From Pseudoxanthomonas sp. GM95 (GTDB lineage Bacteria; Pseudomonadota; Gammaproteobacteria; Xanthomonadales; Xanthomonadaceae), in assembly GCF_900109775.1 (NCBI RefSeq), contig NZ_FOAX01000002.1, positions 1,364,001-1,428,000 of the forward strand: DNA of 64,000 bases. Direction: 5' to 3'. A program made the position numbers and the translations under genes. The notes under the pieces are model-generated. The model was not told the DNA's origin. It made no database searches and saw only the letters and a program-made list of their open reading frames with translations. Positions 51,780-61,782 of the stretch are shown in pieces (position 1 is the stretch's first letter; the number at the start of each line of letters is the position of its first letter).

Positions 51780-53033
51780 TTACTGCAAATCCTTAATCGC
51801 CAAATTCCGCAACTTCGGCGCCCGCATCGCGGTAATTCCCACCACGCACAACGTCACGCAGCCGCCGACCAGTACCGCCGGTACCAGTCCCAGAAAGCGC
51901 GCCATCACACCGTCGTAGAACGCGCCCAGCTCATTGGACGAGCTGATGAAGATGCTGTTGATCGACGACACGCGTCCGCGCATCTCATCCGGCGTCGCCA
52001 GCTGCATGATGGTCGAGCGCAGCACCATCGACACGCCATCGCACAGGCCGTAGGCGACCAGGATCGCGGCCGACAGCCAGAAGTGGCGCGACAGGCTGAA
52101 GGCAATCGTGCACACGCCGAACGCCGCCACGGCGATCATCAGGATGCGGCCGGCGTTCTTGTCGATCGGGTGCCGGGCGATCCACAGGCCGGCGGCGACC
52201 GCGCCCAGCGAGGGGCAGGCGCGCAGGATGCCGAGGCCTTCGGGGCCGTAGTGCAGGATGTCGTGGATGAAGGCCGGCAGCATCGACACCGCGCCGCCCA
52301 GCAGCACCGAGAACATGTCCAGCGCCATCGCGCCCAGCATGATCTGGTTGGAGAACACGAAGCGCATGCCTTCGCCGATGCTCTTGAACACCGGTGCGCG
52401 CGGACCGGTGGCGATGGGTTCCTCGACCTTCAGCGGGAACAGCACGCCGATCGAGATCGCGGCCAGCACCACGGCCACCGAGTAGGCCAGCGTCGTGCCG
52501 CCCCAGGCGACCAGGCCGCCGCCCAGCGCGGGCCCAAGCACCAGGCCGGACTGGAAGAACACGTTGGCGATGCTGGTGCCGCGCGCGTATTGGCGGCGTT
52601 GCAGCACGCGCGCGAACAGCGCGTTGTACACCGGCGTCAGGAAGCAGCGGACCATGCCGGTCAGGCACACCGCCGCATACATCGGCCACACGCCCTGGAT
52701 CGGCAGCCAGCCTCGGCTCACCGCCAGTAGGATCAGCGCCGTCAGTAGCAGGCCGCTGCACGCGGCCATGCCCAGCTTGCGCCGCGGCAGGTGGTCGACC
52801 AGATAGCCGGCGAACGGCGCCACGCACACGAACGGCAGCACTTCGGCCAGGCCGATCAGGCCCAGCGCCAGCGGATTGCCGGTGATCTGGTAGATGTGCC
52901 AGCCGACCGCGACCGACACCACCTGGTAGGACACGATCGCACCGATGCGATAGGCCAGGGTGCGGATGAAGCCAGGTTGGCGCAGGACCTCGCGGGCGGT
53001 GACCTCGCCCTCGACCGGGGCCGGGACGCTCAT
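51780..53033 (-). CDS. MFS transporter, EntS-like
   Basis: Secondary exporter of 417 residues with about twelve transmembrane segments, an intracellular LVDHLPRRKLG loop (motif A-like, between helices 2 and 3) and the late segment STIMQLATPDEMRGRVSSINS typical of the EntS/MFS_3 subgroup. Members export siderophores or drugs; substrate here unknown. Its start overlaps the sufE stop by four bases. Confidence 0.88.
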   Translation of the reverse strand: MSVPAPVEGEVTAREVLRQPGFIRTLAYRIGAIVSYQVVSVAVGWHIYQITGNPLALGLIGLAEVLPFVCVAPFAGYLVDHLPRRKLGMAACSGLLLTALILLAVSRGWLPIQGVWPMYAAVCLTGMVRCFLTPVYNALFARVLQRRQYARGTSIANVFFQSGLVLGPALGGGLVAWGGTTLAYSVAVVLAAISIGVLFPLKVEEPIATGPRAPVFKSIGEGMRFVFSNQIMLGAMALDMFSVLLGGAVSMLPAFIHDILHYGPEGLGILRACPSLGAVAAGLWIARHPIDKNAGRILMIAVAAFGVCTIAFSLSRHFWLSAAILVAYGLCDGVSMVLRSTIMQLATPDEMRGRVSSINSIFISSSNELGAFYDGVMARFLGLVPAVLVGGCVTLCVVGITAMRAPKLRNLAIKDLQ

Positions 53034-53470
53034 GCGGCCTGCGCCTTGGCGGTCTCGCGGATGAAGGCCAGCAGCGACGCCAGGCCGTTGCTACGCGTAG
53101 GCGACAGATGCTTGGCCAAGCCGATGTCGGCGATGTAGTCCGGCTCGGTGGCCAGGATCTCGGCGGCCGAGCGGCCGGCGTACACGCGCAGCGCCAGGAA
53201 GATCAGGCCCGAGACGATGGCCGAATCGCTGATCGCCTGGAAGTCGAGCTTGGCAGCGTTGCCCTGCGGGACGATCCAGACCATCGACTGGCAGCCGAGC
53301 AGGCGGTGTTCCTCGGTCTTCCATTCCTCCGGGAAGGCGGGCAGCTTGCGGCCCAGGTCGATCAGGTACTGGTAACGCTCGGCCCAGTCGGAGAAGAAGG
53401 CGAACTCGTCCTTGATCGCCGCCTGTGCGTCGGCGGCGGTGGGTTCCATCGGGAAAACGGTGTCGGTCAT
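53030..53470 (-). CDS. sufE: SufE, sulfur acceptor for cysteine desulfurase
   Basis: Accepts persulfide sulfur from SufS for iron-sulfur cluster assembly. The 146 residues contain the acceptor cysteine in LLGCQSMVW (Cys60) and the family end segment LSPTRSNGL. It is separated from any sufBCDS cluster, as common in this group. Overlaps the MFS gene downstream. Confidence 0.92.
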   Translation of the reverse strand: MTDTVFPMEPTAADAQAAIKDEFAFFSDWAERYQYLIDLGRKLPAFPEEWKTEEHRLLGCQSMVWIVPQGNAAKLDFQAISDSAIVSGLIFLALRVYAGRSAAEILATEPDYIADIGLAKHLSPTRSNGLASLLAFIRETAKAQAA

Positions 53471-53496
53471 TGGTCTTCCAAAATGCGGGATTCAAG

Positions 53497-53531
53497 CCCA
53501 TCTCCCTCGGGGAGAGGGGTTGGGGTGAGGG
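53497..53531 (-). repeat. Dispersed repeat unit B, copy 2
   Basis: Reverse-complement counterpart of 34253-34285, next to the sufE start. Confidence 0.65.
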
Positions 53532-53580
53532 TCGAGCGAAGCCTTCAAACTGTTGGCGTCACGTAGGCGTTGCGACCGAA

Positions 53581-53624
53581 CCCTCATCCGGCCCTACGGG
53601 CCATCTTCTCCCGAAGGGAGAAGG
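53581..53624 (-). repeat. Dispersed repeat unit A, copy 2
   Basis: CCCTCATCCGGCCCTACGGG then CCATCTTCTCCCGAAGGGAG; matches 34070-34113 in reverse complement. Just beyond the cysS stop; its inner hairpins could act as a terminator. Confidence 0.7.
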
Positions 53625-53634
53625 AACAACCCAA

Positions 53635-54999
53635 TCAGCCGCGCTTCCAGCGGACCCCCTGCGGGGTGTCTTCCAGCAGCACGCCTTCGTCGGCCAGCTG
53701 CTTGCGGATTGCATCGGCCTGGGCGAAGTCGCGTGCTGCCTTGGCCGCGCTGCGGGCTTCCACCAGCGCCTGGATGCGGGTGTCGTCGTCGGCCGAGGTG
53801 CCACGGTTGAACCATTCGGCTGGCGCCTGCTGCAGCAGGCCAAGCGCGAGGCCCGCGCCGAGCAGCTGCGACTTCAAGGCGGCGCGCTCGTTGTCTTCGG
53901 CCTTGCGCGCTTCGGCGGCAATGCGCGCCACTTCGGCCAGGGCCTGCGGGGTGTTGAGGTCATCGTCCAGCGCCGCTTCGATGCTGGCGGGAATCGCAGC
54001 GATCGCTTCGACATCGGCCAGATCGCGCAACGTGCCGTACAGGCGATCCAGCGTGCGCACAGTCTGCTCGATCAGCGCGTCGGACCATTCCAGCGGCTGG
54101 CGGTAATGCGCCGACAGCAGCGCATAGCGCAGCGCTTCGGGCGGATGCTGCTGCAGCAGGTCATGCACGCGCTCGATGTTGCCGATCGACTTGCTCATCT
54201 TGGTGCCACCGAAGTTGAGCATGCCGTTGTGCAGCCAGAACCTGGCGAAGGTCTGGCCGCCGTGCGCGCATTCGCTCTGCGCTACTTCGTTCTCGTGATG
54301 CGGGAACTGCAGGTCCACGCCGCCGGCATGGATGTCGATGGTCGGTCCCAGGTGCGCGGCGGCCATCGCCGAGCATTCGATATGCCAGCCCGGGCGACCA
54401 CGGCCCCACGGCGACTCCCAACCGGGCAAGTCGTCGGTGGAGGGCTTCCACAGCACGAAATCGCCGGCATCGCGCTTGTACGGCGCCACGTCCACGCGCG
54501 CGCCGGCCAGCATCTCGTCCGGATCACGGCGCGAGAGCTGCCCGTATCTGTCGAACGAGCCCACGGCGAACAGCACGTGACCATCTGCCGCATAGGCATT
54601 GTTGGAAGCGATGAGCGATTCGATCATCGTGATGATCTGCGGAATGTGCGCGGTGGCTTCCGGCTCGACGTCCGGCGGCACCACGCCCAGCGCGGCCATG
54701 TCGGCGCGGTAGGCTGCGGCGAATTTGTCGGTGATCGTGGAAATCGGCACGCCCTGTTCGGCCGCGGCGGCGTTGATCTTGTCGTCCACGTCGGTGATGT
54801 TGCGCGCGTAGCGCAGGCTGCCGTAGCGACGACGCAGCAGCTGGGCCAGCACGCCGAACACCACCGGACCACGTGCGTTGCCGATATGCACGTAGTTGTA
54901 GACCGTCGGCCCGCACACATACATGGTCGGGCAGGCCGGATCGATCGGGGCGAACGGTTGGACGGTGCGCGACAGGGTGTTGAACAGCTGCAGGGGCAT
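53635..54999 (-). CDS. cysS: Cysteinyl-tRNA synthetase
   Basis: Charges tRNA-Cys. The 454 residues have the class I HIGH-type motif VHIGNARG (37-44), KMSKS ([11 protein letters not shown]) and zinc ligands including Cys29 and the HHENE segment. Length is usual. A minus-strand TAGAAT box (55032-55037) lies 33 bases before the start codon as a possible -10. The gene is followed by a dispersed repeat and sufE, giving a sulfur-related neighbourhood. Confidence 0.97.
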   Translation of the reverse strand: MPLQLFNTLSRTVQPFAPIDPACPTMYVCGPTVYNYVHIGNARGPVVFGVLAQLLRRRYGSLRYARNITDVDDKINAAAAEQGVPISTITDKFAAAYRADMAALGVVPPDVEPEATAHIPQIITMIESLIASNNAYAADGHVLFAVGSFDRYGQLSRRDPDEMLAGARVDVAPYKRDAGDFVLWKPSTDDLPGWESPWGRGRPGWHIECSAMAAAHLGPTIDIHAGGVDLQFPHHENEVAQSECAHGGQTFARFWLHNGMLNFGGTKMSKSIGNIERVHDLLQQHPPEALRYALLSAHYRQPLEWSDALIEQTVRTLDRLYGTLRDLADVEAIAAIPASIEAALDDDLNTPQALAEVARIAAEARKAEDNERAALKSQLLGAGLALGLLQQAPAEWFNRGTSADDDTRIQALVEARSAAKAARDFAQADAIRKQLADEGVLLEDTPQGVRWKRG

Positions 55000-55136
55000 G
55001 GGGAACGGGTGCGGAGAAGCAGGTCCGCAATTCTAGCGACCGGCCGGGATCGCCGACAGCCCGGATTCAGCCCCGAGTGTTCTGCGCTGCCTACACTGTG
55101 CTGTCGTCGACCCCGTCGCTAGCTCTGCGTTGCTGC

Positions 55137-55667
55137 ATGCCCCCAGTTCCCCGCGCCCTCCTGCTTGTCTGCCTGTCGGGCCTGGCCCCGTCGGCGTTTG
55201 CACAGCAGGCGACCGTGGTGCCGATGGAGAACGTGCGCATCGATTACGCCCAGGTGCTGTCGGTCGACCCGGTCTACCAGGTGCTGCGCGCCACCCGCAC
55301 CGAGCAGCAATGCGACGAGCCCGCCGATGCGCCCAAGGGCGAGACCGGCGAGGACACGCCCAAGGAAGAAGGCCGCATTGCGCGCATGGTCGATTCGGTC
55401 AAGGGCATCTTCGGCGGTGACGACAAGTCCGCGCCGCCTGCTGAAACCAAACCTTCTGCCACGCCCGCGCCGCCTGCCACCGGTACCAATTGCCGCATGG
55501 TCACGGTCGAGCGCGAGTTCCGTCGGCCGATCGCCTATGACGTGGATTACGTCTACAAGGGCACCAAGTACCGCTCGCGCCTGGCCGAGGATCCGGGCAA
55601 TCGCCTGCGCATCCGCGTGTCGGTGATGCCGTATGCGCCCGGCCAGATCCGTGCAGGCAATCCGTAA
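55137..55667 (+). CDS. Exported protein of unknown function
   Basis: A 176-residue periplasmic protein with signal peptide (RALLLVCLSGLAPSAFA, cut about residue 22). The C-terminal strand pattern YDVDYVYKGTKYRSRLAEDPG ... LRIRVSVMP is like the C-terminal domain of glycine-zipper 2TM (17-kDa surface antigen-like) envelope proteins, but the glycine zipper itself is missing; instead there is a charged Pro/Ala/Lys-rich insert around Cys76 and Cys119-type positions. ATG at 55137 puts the signal peptide at the N-terminus; an in-frame ATG 20 codons upstream does not. Confidence 0.7.
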   Translation: MPPVPRALLLVCLSGLAPSAFAQQATVVPMENVRIDYAQVLSVDPVYQVLRATRTEQQCDEPADAPKGETGEDTPKEEGRIARMVDSVKGIFGGDDKSAPPAETKPSATPAPPATGTNCRMVTVEREFRRPIAYDVDYVYKGTKYRSRLAEDPGNRLRIRVSVMPYAPGQIRAGNP

Positions 55668-55709
55668 GCCTTGCGCCGCAGCAACGGCCCATGCGAGGAT
55701 GCGCGCCCT

Positions 55710-55799
55710 ATGAAGATCTCTTCGCACCAGTACGCAAGTGCCGCCCGGATGGCCTCGGGCATGACATCGCGTGCTCGTCGACCGGAATCCTGCAACTAG
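55710..55799 (+). CDS. Possible leader peptide of the arginine cluster
   Basis: A 29-codon frame with a GAGG site about 11 bases upstream. Four arginine codons are present, three of them clustered (CGT GCT CGT CGA, 55770-55781) near the end; it stops with TAG at 55797-55799, exactly where an antiterminator arm begins. The arrangement resembles ribosome-stalling attenuators, but the arginine content is not much above the chance level for GC-rich DNA and I cannot test conservation. Confidence 0.35.
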   Translation: MKISSHQYASAARMASGMTSRARRPESCN

Positions 55800-55861
55800 C
55801 TGGGTCACCGGAGGTCGTCGCTTGTTCACCGGAAAAACCCAGCCAACAGGCTGGGTTTTTT
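55799..55861 (+). promoter_or_regulatory. Candidate attenuator: alternative antiterminator and terminator hairpins
   Basis: Terminator: AAAAACCCAGCC-AACA-GGCTGGGTTTTT (55833-55860) plus a further T. The upstream segment GCTGGGT (55799-55805) is complementary to ACCCAGC (55837-55843) of the terminator's left arm, so the two structures exclude each other. The sequence TCACCGGA occurs twice between them (55805 and 55826 region). The terminator ends 77 bases before argF'. It may simply end the upstream gene. Confidence 0.5.
55833..55861 (+). terminator. Intrinsic terminator upstream of argF'
   Basis: Perfect 12-bp stem with loop AACA and a six-base U-tract. Confidence 0.9.
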
Positions 55862-55937
55862 CGTTTTCCTGTTACCGAAAAGTTTCAACCGCAACCGCGC
55901 ATCGCGCGCCGCCCACGACGCAGCAAAGGATGATTCG

Positions 55938-56948
55938 ATGGCCCTGAAGCACTTCCTGAACACCCAGGACTGGTCCCGTACGGACCTGGACGCCCTGTTG
56001 ACCCAGGCCGCGCTGTTCAAGCGCAGCAAACTGGGCAGTGAGCTGAAGGGCAAATCGGTGGCGCTGGTGTTCTTCAACCCGTCCATGCGCACGCGCACCA
56101 GCTTCGAGCTGGGCACCTTCCAGCTGGGCGGCCACGCGGTGGTGCTGCAGCCTGGCAAGGACGCGTGGCCCATCGAGTTCGACCTGGGCACGGTGATGGA
56201 CGGCGATACCGAGGAGCACATTGCCGAAGTGGCGCAGGTGCTGGGGCGCTATGCCGACATCGTCGCGGTGCGCGCGTTCCCGAAGTTCGTGGACTGGCAG
56301 CTGGATCGGCAGGACCGCGTGCTGCAGAGCTTCGCCAAGTACTGCCCGGTGCCGGTCATCAACATGGAGACCATCACCCATCCGTGCCAGGAGCTGGCTC
56401 ACATCATGGCGCTGCAGGAGCACTTCGGCACCCAGGACCTGCGCGGCAAGAAGTACGTGCTGACCTGGACCTACCATCCCAAGCCGCTCAACACCGCCGT
56501 GGCCAACTCGGCGCTGACCATCGCCACGCGCATGGGCATGGACGTGACCCTGCTGTGCCCGACGCCGGAGTACATCCTGGACGAGCGCTACATGGGCTGG
56601 GCCCAGGACAACGTGGATGAAAGCGGCGGCTCGATCCAGGTCAGCCACGACATCAACAGCGCCTACGCCAACGCCGATGTGGTCTATGCCAAGAGCTGGG
56701 GCGCGCTGCCGTACTTCGGCAACTGGGGCCCGGAAAAGCCGATCCGCGACCAGTACAAGCACTTCATCGTCGACGAATCCAAGATGGCCCTGACCAACAA
56801 CGGTGTCTTCAGCCACTGCCTGCCGCTGCGCCGGAATGTAAAAGCCACCGACGCGGTCATGGATTCGCCACAGTGCATCGCCATCAATGAGGCCGAGAAC
56901 CGTCTGCACGTGCAGAAGGCGATCATGGCCGCCCTGATTTCCCAGTAA
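55938..56948 (+). CDS. argF': N-acetylornithine carbamoyltransferase (ArgF')
   Basis: Transfers the carbamoyl group to N-acetyl-L-ornithine to give N-acetylcitrulline, the variant arginine route known from Xanthomonas campestris. The 336 residues show the carbamoyl-phosphate loop [17 protein letters not shown] and [13 protein letters not shown], with Lys302 at the position known to be carboxylated in the Xanthomonas enzyme; [22 protein letters not shown] (in parts) is the AOTCase-specific insert that replaces the ornithine-binding loop. AAAGGA precedes the ATG. First gene of the arginine cluster and possibly controlled by the attenuator upstream. Confidence 0.95.
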   Translation: MALKHFLNTQDWSRTDLDALLTQAALFKRSKLGSELKGKSVALVFFNPSMRTRTSFELGTFQLGGHAVVLQPGKDAWPIEFDLGTVMDGDTEEHIAEVAQVLGRYADIVAVRAFPKFVDWQLDRQDRVLQSFAKYCPVPVINMETITHPCQELAHIMALQEHFGTQDLRGKKYVLTWTYHPKPLNTAVANSALTIATRMGMDVTLLCPTPEYILDERYMGWAQDNVDESGGSIQVSHDINSAYANADVVYAKSWGALPYFGNWGPEKPIRDQYKHFIVDESKMALTNNGVFSHCLPLRRNVKATDAVMDSPQCIAINEAENRLHVQKAIMAALISQ

Positions 56949-56974
56949 TTCCCCACTTTTCGGAACCACAGATC

Positions 56975-58174
56975 ATGAGCAAGAAAGACATCGTGCTGGC
57001 CTTTTCCGGCGGCCTGGACACCAGCTTCTGCATTCCCTACCTGCAGGAACAGGGCTACGCCGTGCATACCGTGTTCGCCGATACCGGCGGCGTGGATGCC
57101 GAAGAGCGCGATTTCATCGAGAAGCGTGCCGCTGAACTGGGCGCGGCCAGCCACGTCACCGTCGATGGCGGCCCGGCGATCTGGAGCGGCTTCGTCAAGC
57201 CGTTCGTGTGGGCCGGCGAGGGCTACCAGGGCCAGTACCCGCTGCTGGTGTCGGACCGTTACCTGATCGTCGATGCCGCGCTCAAGCGCGCCGCCGAACT
57301 GGGCACCAAGGCCATCGCGCATGGTTGCACCGGCATGGGCAACGACCAGGTGCGTTTCGACCTGGCAGTCAAGGCACTGGGCGATTACGAGATCGTCGCC
57401 CCGATCCGCGAAATCCAGAAAGAGCACACCCAGACCCGCGCCTACGAGCAGAAGTACCTGGAAGACCGCGGCTTCGGCGTGCGCGCCAAGCAGCAGGCCT
57501 ACACCATCAACGAGAACCTGCTGGGCCTGACCATGTCCGGCGGCGAGATCGACAAGTGGGAAGCCCCGGGCGAGGGCGCCCGCGGCTGGTGCGCCACCCG
57601 CGCGCAATGGCCCGAAGCGCCGCTGTCGGTCACGCTGACCTTCGTCGAAGGCGAAGCCGTGGCGCTGGACGGCGAGAAGCTCGCTGGCGAGAAGATCCTG
57701 GCCAAGCTCAACAAGTTGTTCGCCGCCTACGGCGTGGGCCGGGGCGTGTACACCGGCGACACCGTGATCGGCCTGAAGGGCCGCATCGTGTTCGAAGCAC
57801 CGGGCCTGGTGTCGCTGCTGGCCGCCCACCGTGCGCTGGAAGACGCGGTGCTGACCAAGCAGCAGAACCGCTTCAAGCCGGAAGTGGCCCGCAAGTGGGT
57901 CGAGCTGGTCTACGAGGGCTTCTACCACGACCCGCTCAAGACCGACATCGAAGCGTTCTTGAAGTCCTCGCAGGCCAAGGTCAACGGTGAAGTCGTGCTG
58001 CGCAGCGATGGTGGCCGCGTCGAGGCCGTGGCGGTCAAGTCGCCGCACCTGCTCAATGCCAAGGGCGCCACCTACGCGCAGTCGGCCGACTGGGGCGTGG
58101 AAGAGGCCGAGGGCTTCATCAAGCTGTTCGGCATGAGCTCCACGCTGTACGCGCAGGTCAACGGCGACCGTTGA
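56975..58174 (+). CDS. argG: Argininosuccinate synthase
   Basis: Joins citrulline and aspartate with ATP. The 399 residues start with the PP-loop SGGLDTS (11-17), and include [14 protein letters not shown], which binds citrulline/aspartate, and the C-terminal synthase domain. Follows argF' by 26 bases in one operon. In the acetylated pathway its citrulline comes from the ArgE' step two genes downstream. Confidence 0.97.
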   Translation: MSKKDIVLAFSGGLDTSFCIPYLQEQGYAVHTVFADTGGVDAEERDFIEKRAAELGAASHVTVDGGPAIWSGFVKPFVWAGEGYQGQYPLLVSDRYLIVDAALKRAAELGTKAIAHGCTGMGNDQVRFDLAVKALGDYEIVAPIREIQKEHTQTRAYEQKYLEDRGFGVRAKQQAYTINENLLGLTMSGGEIDKWEAPGEGARGWCATRAQWPEAPLSVTLTFVEGEAVALDGEKLAGEKILAKLNKLFAAYGVGRGVYTGDTVIGLKGRIVFEAPGLVSLLAAHRALEDAVLTKQQNRFKPEVARKWVELVYEGFYHDPLKTDIEAFLKSSQAKVNGEVVLRSDGGRVEAVAVKSPHLLNAKGATYAQSADWGVEEAEGFIKLFGMSSTLYAQVNGDR

Positions 58175-58227
58175 TCCATCGCCCTCCGGAGGCGGCATCG
58201 CTGCTTCCGGAGGCTTGAGGACGTTCC

Positions 58228-58649
58228 ATGACACTCGACATCTCCACCGACAAGGCCCGCCTGGACCTGGATGTGATCCACGGTTTTCTGATGGACGCGT
58301 ACTGGTCGCGCGGAATTCCGCGCGAGACGGTGCAGCGCGCCATCGACGGATCGCTGTGCTTTGGCGGCTATGTCGACGGCGTGGGGCAGGTGGCGTTCGC
58401 ACGGGTCATCACCGACCTGGCGACGTTCGCCTACCTGGCCGATGTGTTCGTGCTGCCGGCGTATCGCGGCCGCGGCTACAGCAAGCAGCTGGTGGCCGCG
58501 ATCATGGCCCACCCGCAGTTGCAGGGTCTACGCCGTTTCATGCTGGCGACCTTCGATGCGCATGGTCTGTACGCACAGGATCGGTCGCGCGGCCCGAGCG
58601 GCTGATGGAAATCGTCGACATGGACATCTACGCGCGGGCTGCGGCCTGA
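58228..58649 (+). pseudogene. GNAT acetyltransferase gene with a C-terminal frameshift
   Basis: From the ATG at 58228 the frame encodes a GNAT domain (residues about 1-115, including VFVLPAYRGRGYSKQLV and FMLATFDAHGLYAQ) but ends abruptly at 58605. The expected C-terminal end (RPERLMEIVDMDIY) is found in another frame from about 58578 to the stop at 58649, directly after the expected GLYxxFGF site, whose FGF part is absent. A deletion of roughly ten bases, or a sequencing error, near 58578 explains this. Product of the truncated form might still fold. It sits between argG and argE', where xanthomonads often carry such a gene. Confidence 0.7.
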
Positions 58650-58675
58650 CCTTCGCACCACACAAGACTTCTGCA

Positions 58676-59770
58676 ATGACCACGCTTCTCGACAGTACCC
58701 TGACGCATCTGGAACAGCTGGTGTCCTTCGACACCCGCAATCCGCCGCGTGCGATCGGCACCGACGGCATCTTCGATTACCTGCGCGCCAACCTGCCTGG
58801 GTTCAACGTGGAAGTGATCGACCACGGTGCGGGCGCGGTGAGCCTGTACGCGGTGCGCGGCACGCCGAAATACCTGTTCAACGTGCACATGGATACGGTG
58901 CCCGACTCGCCGCACTGGAGCGCCGATCCGCACGTGATGCGCCGCGAGTCCGATCGCGTGATCGGGCTTGGCGTGTGCGACATCAAGGGCGCGGCCGCGG
59001 CGTTGCTCACTGCCGCCAATGCAGGCGATGGCGATGCGGCCTTCCTGTTTTCTTCCGACGAGGAAGCCAACGATCCGCGCTGCATCGCCGCGTTCCTGGC
59101 CCGCGGCCTGCCGTACGAGGCGATCCTGGTGGCCGAGCCGACCATGAGCGAAGCCGTGCTGGCCCATCGCGGCATCAGCTCGGTGCTGATGCATTTCGCC
59201 GGGCGCGCCGGGCATGCATCGGGCAAGCAGGATCCATCGGCCAGCGCGTTGCATCAGGCAATGCGCTGGGGCGGCAAGGCGCTGGACCATGTCGAGTCGC
59301 TGAGCCACGCTCGCTTCGGTGGGCTCACCGGTTTGCGTTTCAACATCGGCCGGGTCGAAGGCGGCATCAAGGCCAACATGATCGCGCCGGCGACCGAGCT
59401 GCGCTTCGGCTTCCGTCCACTGCCGTCGATGGACATCGACGACCTGCTGGCCACGTTCGCCGGCTTCGCCGAACCGGCCGCGGCCAGCTTTGCCGAAACC
59501 TTCCGCGGGCCGAGCCTGCCGTCCGGCGATATCGCCCGTGCCGAAGAACGCCGCCTGGCCGCACGCGACGTCGCCGACGAGCTTGGGTTGCCGATCGGCA
59601 ATGCGGTGGACTTCTGGACCGAGGCCTCGCTGTTCTCGGCTGGCGGTTACACCGCGCTGGTCTATGGCCCGGGCGACATCGCCCAGGCGCATACCGCCGA
59701 TGAGTTCGTGACGCTGGAGCAGCTGCAGCGCTACACCGAATCGGTCTACCACATCATCAACGGGCGCTGA
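58676..59770 (+). CDS. argE: N-acetylcitrulline/acetylornithine deacetylase (M20)
   Basis: Zinc peptidase-fold hydrolase removing the acetyl group. The 364 residues hold the M20 metal motifs: HMDTVPDSP (His71, Asp73), GVCDIKG (Asp102) and SSDEEAND (catalytic Glu129, metal Glu130). In the ArgF' pathway the physiological substrate is N-acetylcitrulline, giving citrulline for ArgG. ATG at 58676 is chosen for its MTTLLDSTLTHLEQLVSFDT start; the open frame further upstream belongs to the preceding gene region. Downstream argB starts 66 bases later. Confidence 0.93.
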   Translation: MTTLLDSTLTHLEQLVSFDTRNPPRAIGTDGIFDYLRANLPGFNVEVIDHGAGAVSLYAVRGTPKYLFNVHMDTVPDSPHWSADPHVMRRESDRVIGLGVCDIKGAAAALLTAANAGDGDAAFLFSSDEEANDPRCIAAFLARGLPYEAILVAEPTMSEAVLAHRGISSVLMHFAGRAGHASGKQDPSASALHQAMRWGGKALDHVESLSHARFGGLTGLRFNIGRVEGGIKANMIAPATELRFGFRPLPSMDIDDLLATFAGFAEPAAASFAETFRGPSLPSGDIARAEERRLAARDVADELGLPIGNAVDFWTEASLFSAGGYTALVYGPGDIAQAHTADEFVTLEQLQRYTESVYHIINGR

Positions 59771-59836
59771 GTCCTTAGCGCACCCAGCCGCCGGCCCAGT
59801 GCCGCCTGCCACTTTCCAAGAGTTAGCCCGCACACC

Positions 59837-61162
59837 GTGAATATTCCCGTCGCCAACGCCCAGACCCGCCAGACCATCGTGCGCCTGCTTTCCAGCATGG
59901 CCAGCGCGAAGGAGATCAGCCAGTATCTCAAGCGTTTCTCACAGCTCGACGCCAAGCGCTTTGCGGTGGTGAAGGTCGGCGGCGCGGTGCTGCGCGATGA
60001 GCTGGAAGACCTGACCTCGTCGCTGACGTTTCTTCAGGAAGTGGGCCTGACCCCGATCGTGCTGCACGGCGCGGGTCCGCAGCTGGATGCCGAGCTTTCG
60101 GCGGCCGGTATCGTCAAGCAGACCGTGGGCGGCCTGCGCGTGACTTCGCCGGAAGGCCTGGCGATCGTGCGCAAGGTGTTCCAGTCGTCCAACCTCAAGC
60201 TGGTCGAAGCGCTGCAAGCGGCCGGCGCGCGCGCCACTTCGATCACCGGCGGCGTGTTCGAAGCCGACTACCTGGACCAGGACACCTATGGCCTGGTCGG
60301 TGAGGTCAAGGGCGTCAACCTGGCGCCGATCGAAGCCAGCCTGCAGGCCGGCTCGATCCCGGTGATCACCAGCCTGGGCGAAACCCCGGCCGGGCAGATC
60401 CTCAACATCAACGCGGATTTCGCCGCCAACGAACTGGTGCGCGAGCTGCAGCCGTACAAGATCATCTTCCTGACCGGCACCGGCGGCCTGCTGGACGAGG
60501 CGGGCAAGGTGATCGATTCGATCAACCTGTCCACCGAGTACGACCACCTGATCGCGCAGCCGTGGATCCATGGCGGCATGAAGGTCAAGATCGAGCAGAT
60601 CAAGGACCTGCTGGACAAGCTGCCGATGGAATCGTCGGTGTCCATTACCCGGCCGGCCGACCTGGCCAAGGAACTGTTCACCCACAAGGGCTCGGGCACG
60701 CTGGTCCGTCGCGGCGAGCGCGTGCTGAAAGCCACTTCGTGGGACGAGCTGGACCTGCCGAAGCTGAAGGCGCTGATCGAATCCAGCTTCCGTCGCACCC
60801 TGGTGTCGAACTACTTCGAGACCACCCAGCTGTTGCGCGCCTATGTCAGCGAGAACTACCGCACCGCGATCATCCTCACCGAGGGTGATGGCATGGTGTA
60901 CCTGGACAAGTTCGCCGTGTCCGACGATGCGCAGGGCGAAGGCCTGGGCCGCGCGGTGTGGAACGTGATGCGCGAGGAAACCCCGCAGCTGTTCTGGCGC
61001 TCGCGCCACAACAACCAGATCAACATCTTCTACTACGCCGAGTCCGACGGCTGCTTCAAGCAGGAGAAGTGGAAGGTGTTCTGGTACGGCATGGACGATT
61101 TCGACCAGATCAAGCAGTGCGTGGCCCATTGCGGCACGCGCGTGCCGACGCTGGAAGGCTGA
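59837..61162 (+). CDS. argB: Bifunctional N-acetylglutamate synthase/kinase
   Basis: Makes and phosphorylates N-acetylglutamate, the first two steps of arginine synthesis, and is a usual target of arginine feedback. The 441 residues join an amino-acid kinase domain (about 35-280: [41 protein letters not shown]) with a GNAT-like acetyltransferase domain (about 290-441: [19 protein letters not shown] ... [19 protein letters not shown]). This fused NAGS-K form is typical of Xanthomonas and is akin to vertebrate NAGS. GTG start, with no strong ribosome site; N-terminus matches relatives. Confidence 0.93.
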   Translation: MNIPVANAQTRQTIVRLLSSMASAKEISQYLKRFSQLDAKRFAVVKVGGAVLRDELEDLTSSLTFLQEVGLTPIVLHGAGPQLDAELSAAGIVKQTVGGLRVTSPEGLAIVRKVFQSSNLKLVEALQAAGARATSITGGVFEADYLDQDTYGLVGEVKGVNLAPIEASLQAGSIPVITSLGETPAGQILNINADFAANELVRELQPYKIIFLTGTGGLLDEAGKVIDSINLSTEYDHLIAQPWIHGGMKVKIEQIKDLLDKLPMESSVSITRPADLAKELFTHKGSGTLVRRGERVLKATSWDELDLPKLKALIESSFRRTLVSNYFETTQLLRAYVSENYRTAIILTEGDGMVYLDKFAVSDDAQGEGLGRAVWNVMREETPQLFWRSRHNNQINIFYYAESDGCFKQEKWKVFWYGMDDFDQIKQCVAHCGTRVPTLEG

Positions 61163-61167
61163 GGACC

Positions 61168-61782
61168 ATGTCGGCCGTTCCTGCTTCGATCCGGGCGTGG
61201 CGCGAGGTGCCAACGCTGTCTGGCGCGCACGTGCGCCTGGTGCCGCTGGCCGCAGCACACGCCGACGGTCTGCGCGCCATCGTCGCCGATGGCGTGCTCC
61301 CGGCGCTGTGGTACACCGGCGTGCCCAAGGCCGAGGCGATCGACGACTACATCGCCACCACGCTGGCCTCGCAGGCGCGTGGCGAGTGCCTGCCGTTCAC
61401 CGTGCTGGACGGGCAGGGCAACGTGGCCGGTGCGACCCGCTTCTATGACCTGGATGCCAGCGTGCCGCGCCTGAGTATCGGCTACACCTGGTATGCCCCG
61501 CGCGTGCAGCGCACCGGCCTCAACACCGAGGCCAAGCGCCTGCTGCTGGGCCATGCCTTCGAGGCGATGGCCGCGGCCTCGGTGGTGTTGGAAACCAGCT
61601 GGTTCAACCACGCTTCGCGCACGGCCATCGCACGCCTCGGCGCGCGCCAGGATGGCGTGCTGCGCGCCCACAAGCGCCACGCCGACGGTTCGCTGCGCGA
61701 TACCGTCATCTTCTCGATCCTCGATCACGAATGGCCTGCCGTCAGGACGAACCTGCAGCATCGCCTGGACCAATACGCATGA
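61168..61782 (+). CDS. GNAT acetyltransferase in the arginine cluster
   Basis: RimJ/RimL-like acetyltransferase of 204 residues ([19 protein letters not shown] at the start; [29 protein letters not shown] contains the acetyl-CoA region in parts; [22 protein letters not shown] typical C-terminal). ATG at 61168 stands after GAGGA, only five bases after argB; stop overlaps argC (ATGA). Tight coupling on both sides suggests a role in arginine metabolism or a protein-acetylating regulator; the substrate is unknown. Confidence 0.88.
   Translation: MSAVPASIRAWREVPTLSGAHVRLVPLAAAHADGLRAIVADGVLPALWYTGVPKAEAIDDYIATTLASQARGECLPFTVLDGQGNVAGATRFYDLDASVPRLSIGYTWYAPRVQRTGLNTEAKRLLLGHAFEAMAAASVVLETSWFNHASRTAIARLGARQDGVLRAHKRHADGSLRDTVIFSILDHEWPAVRTNLQHRLDQYA

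Noticed and set aside
55691-55933. 80-codon frame over the argF' leader
   Set aside because: It reads straight through the terminator hairpin and has no family features; the shorter 29-codon frame fits the structure better.
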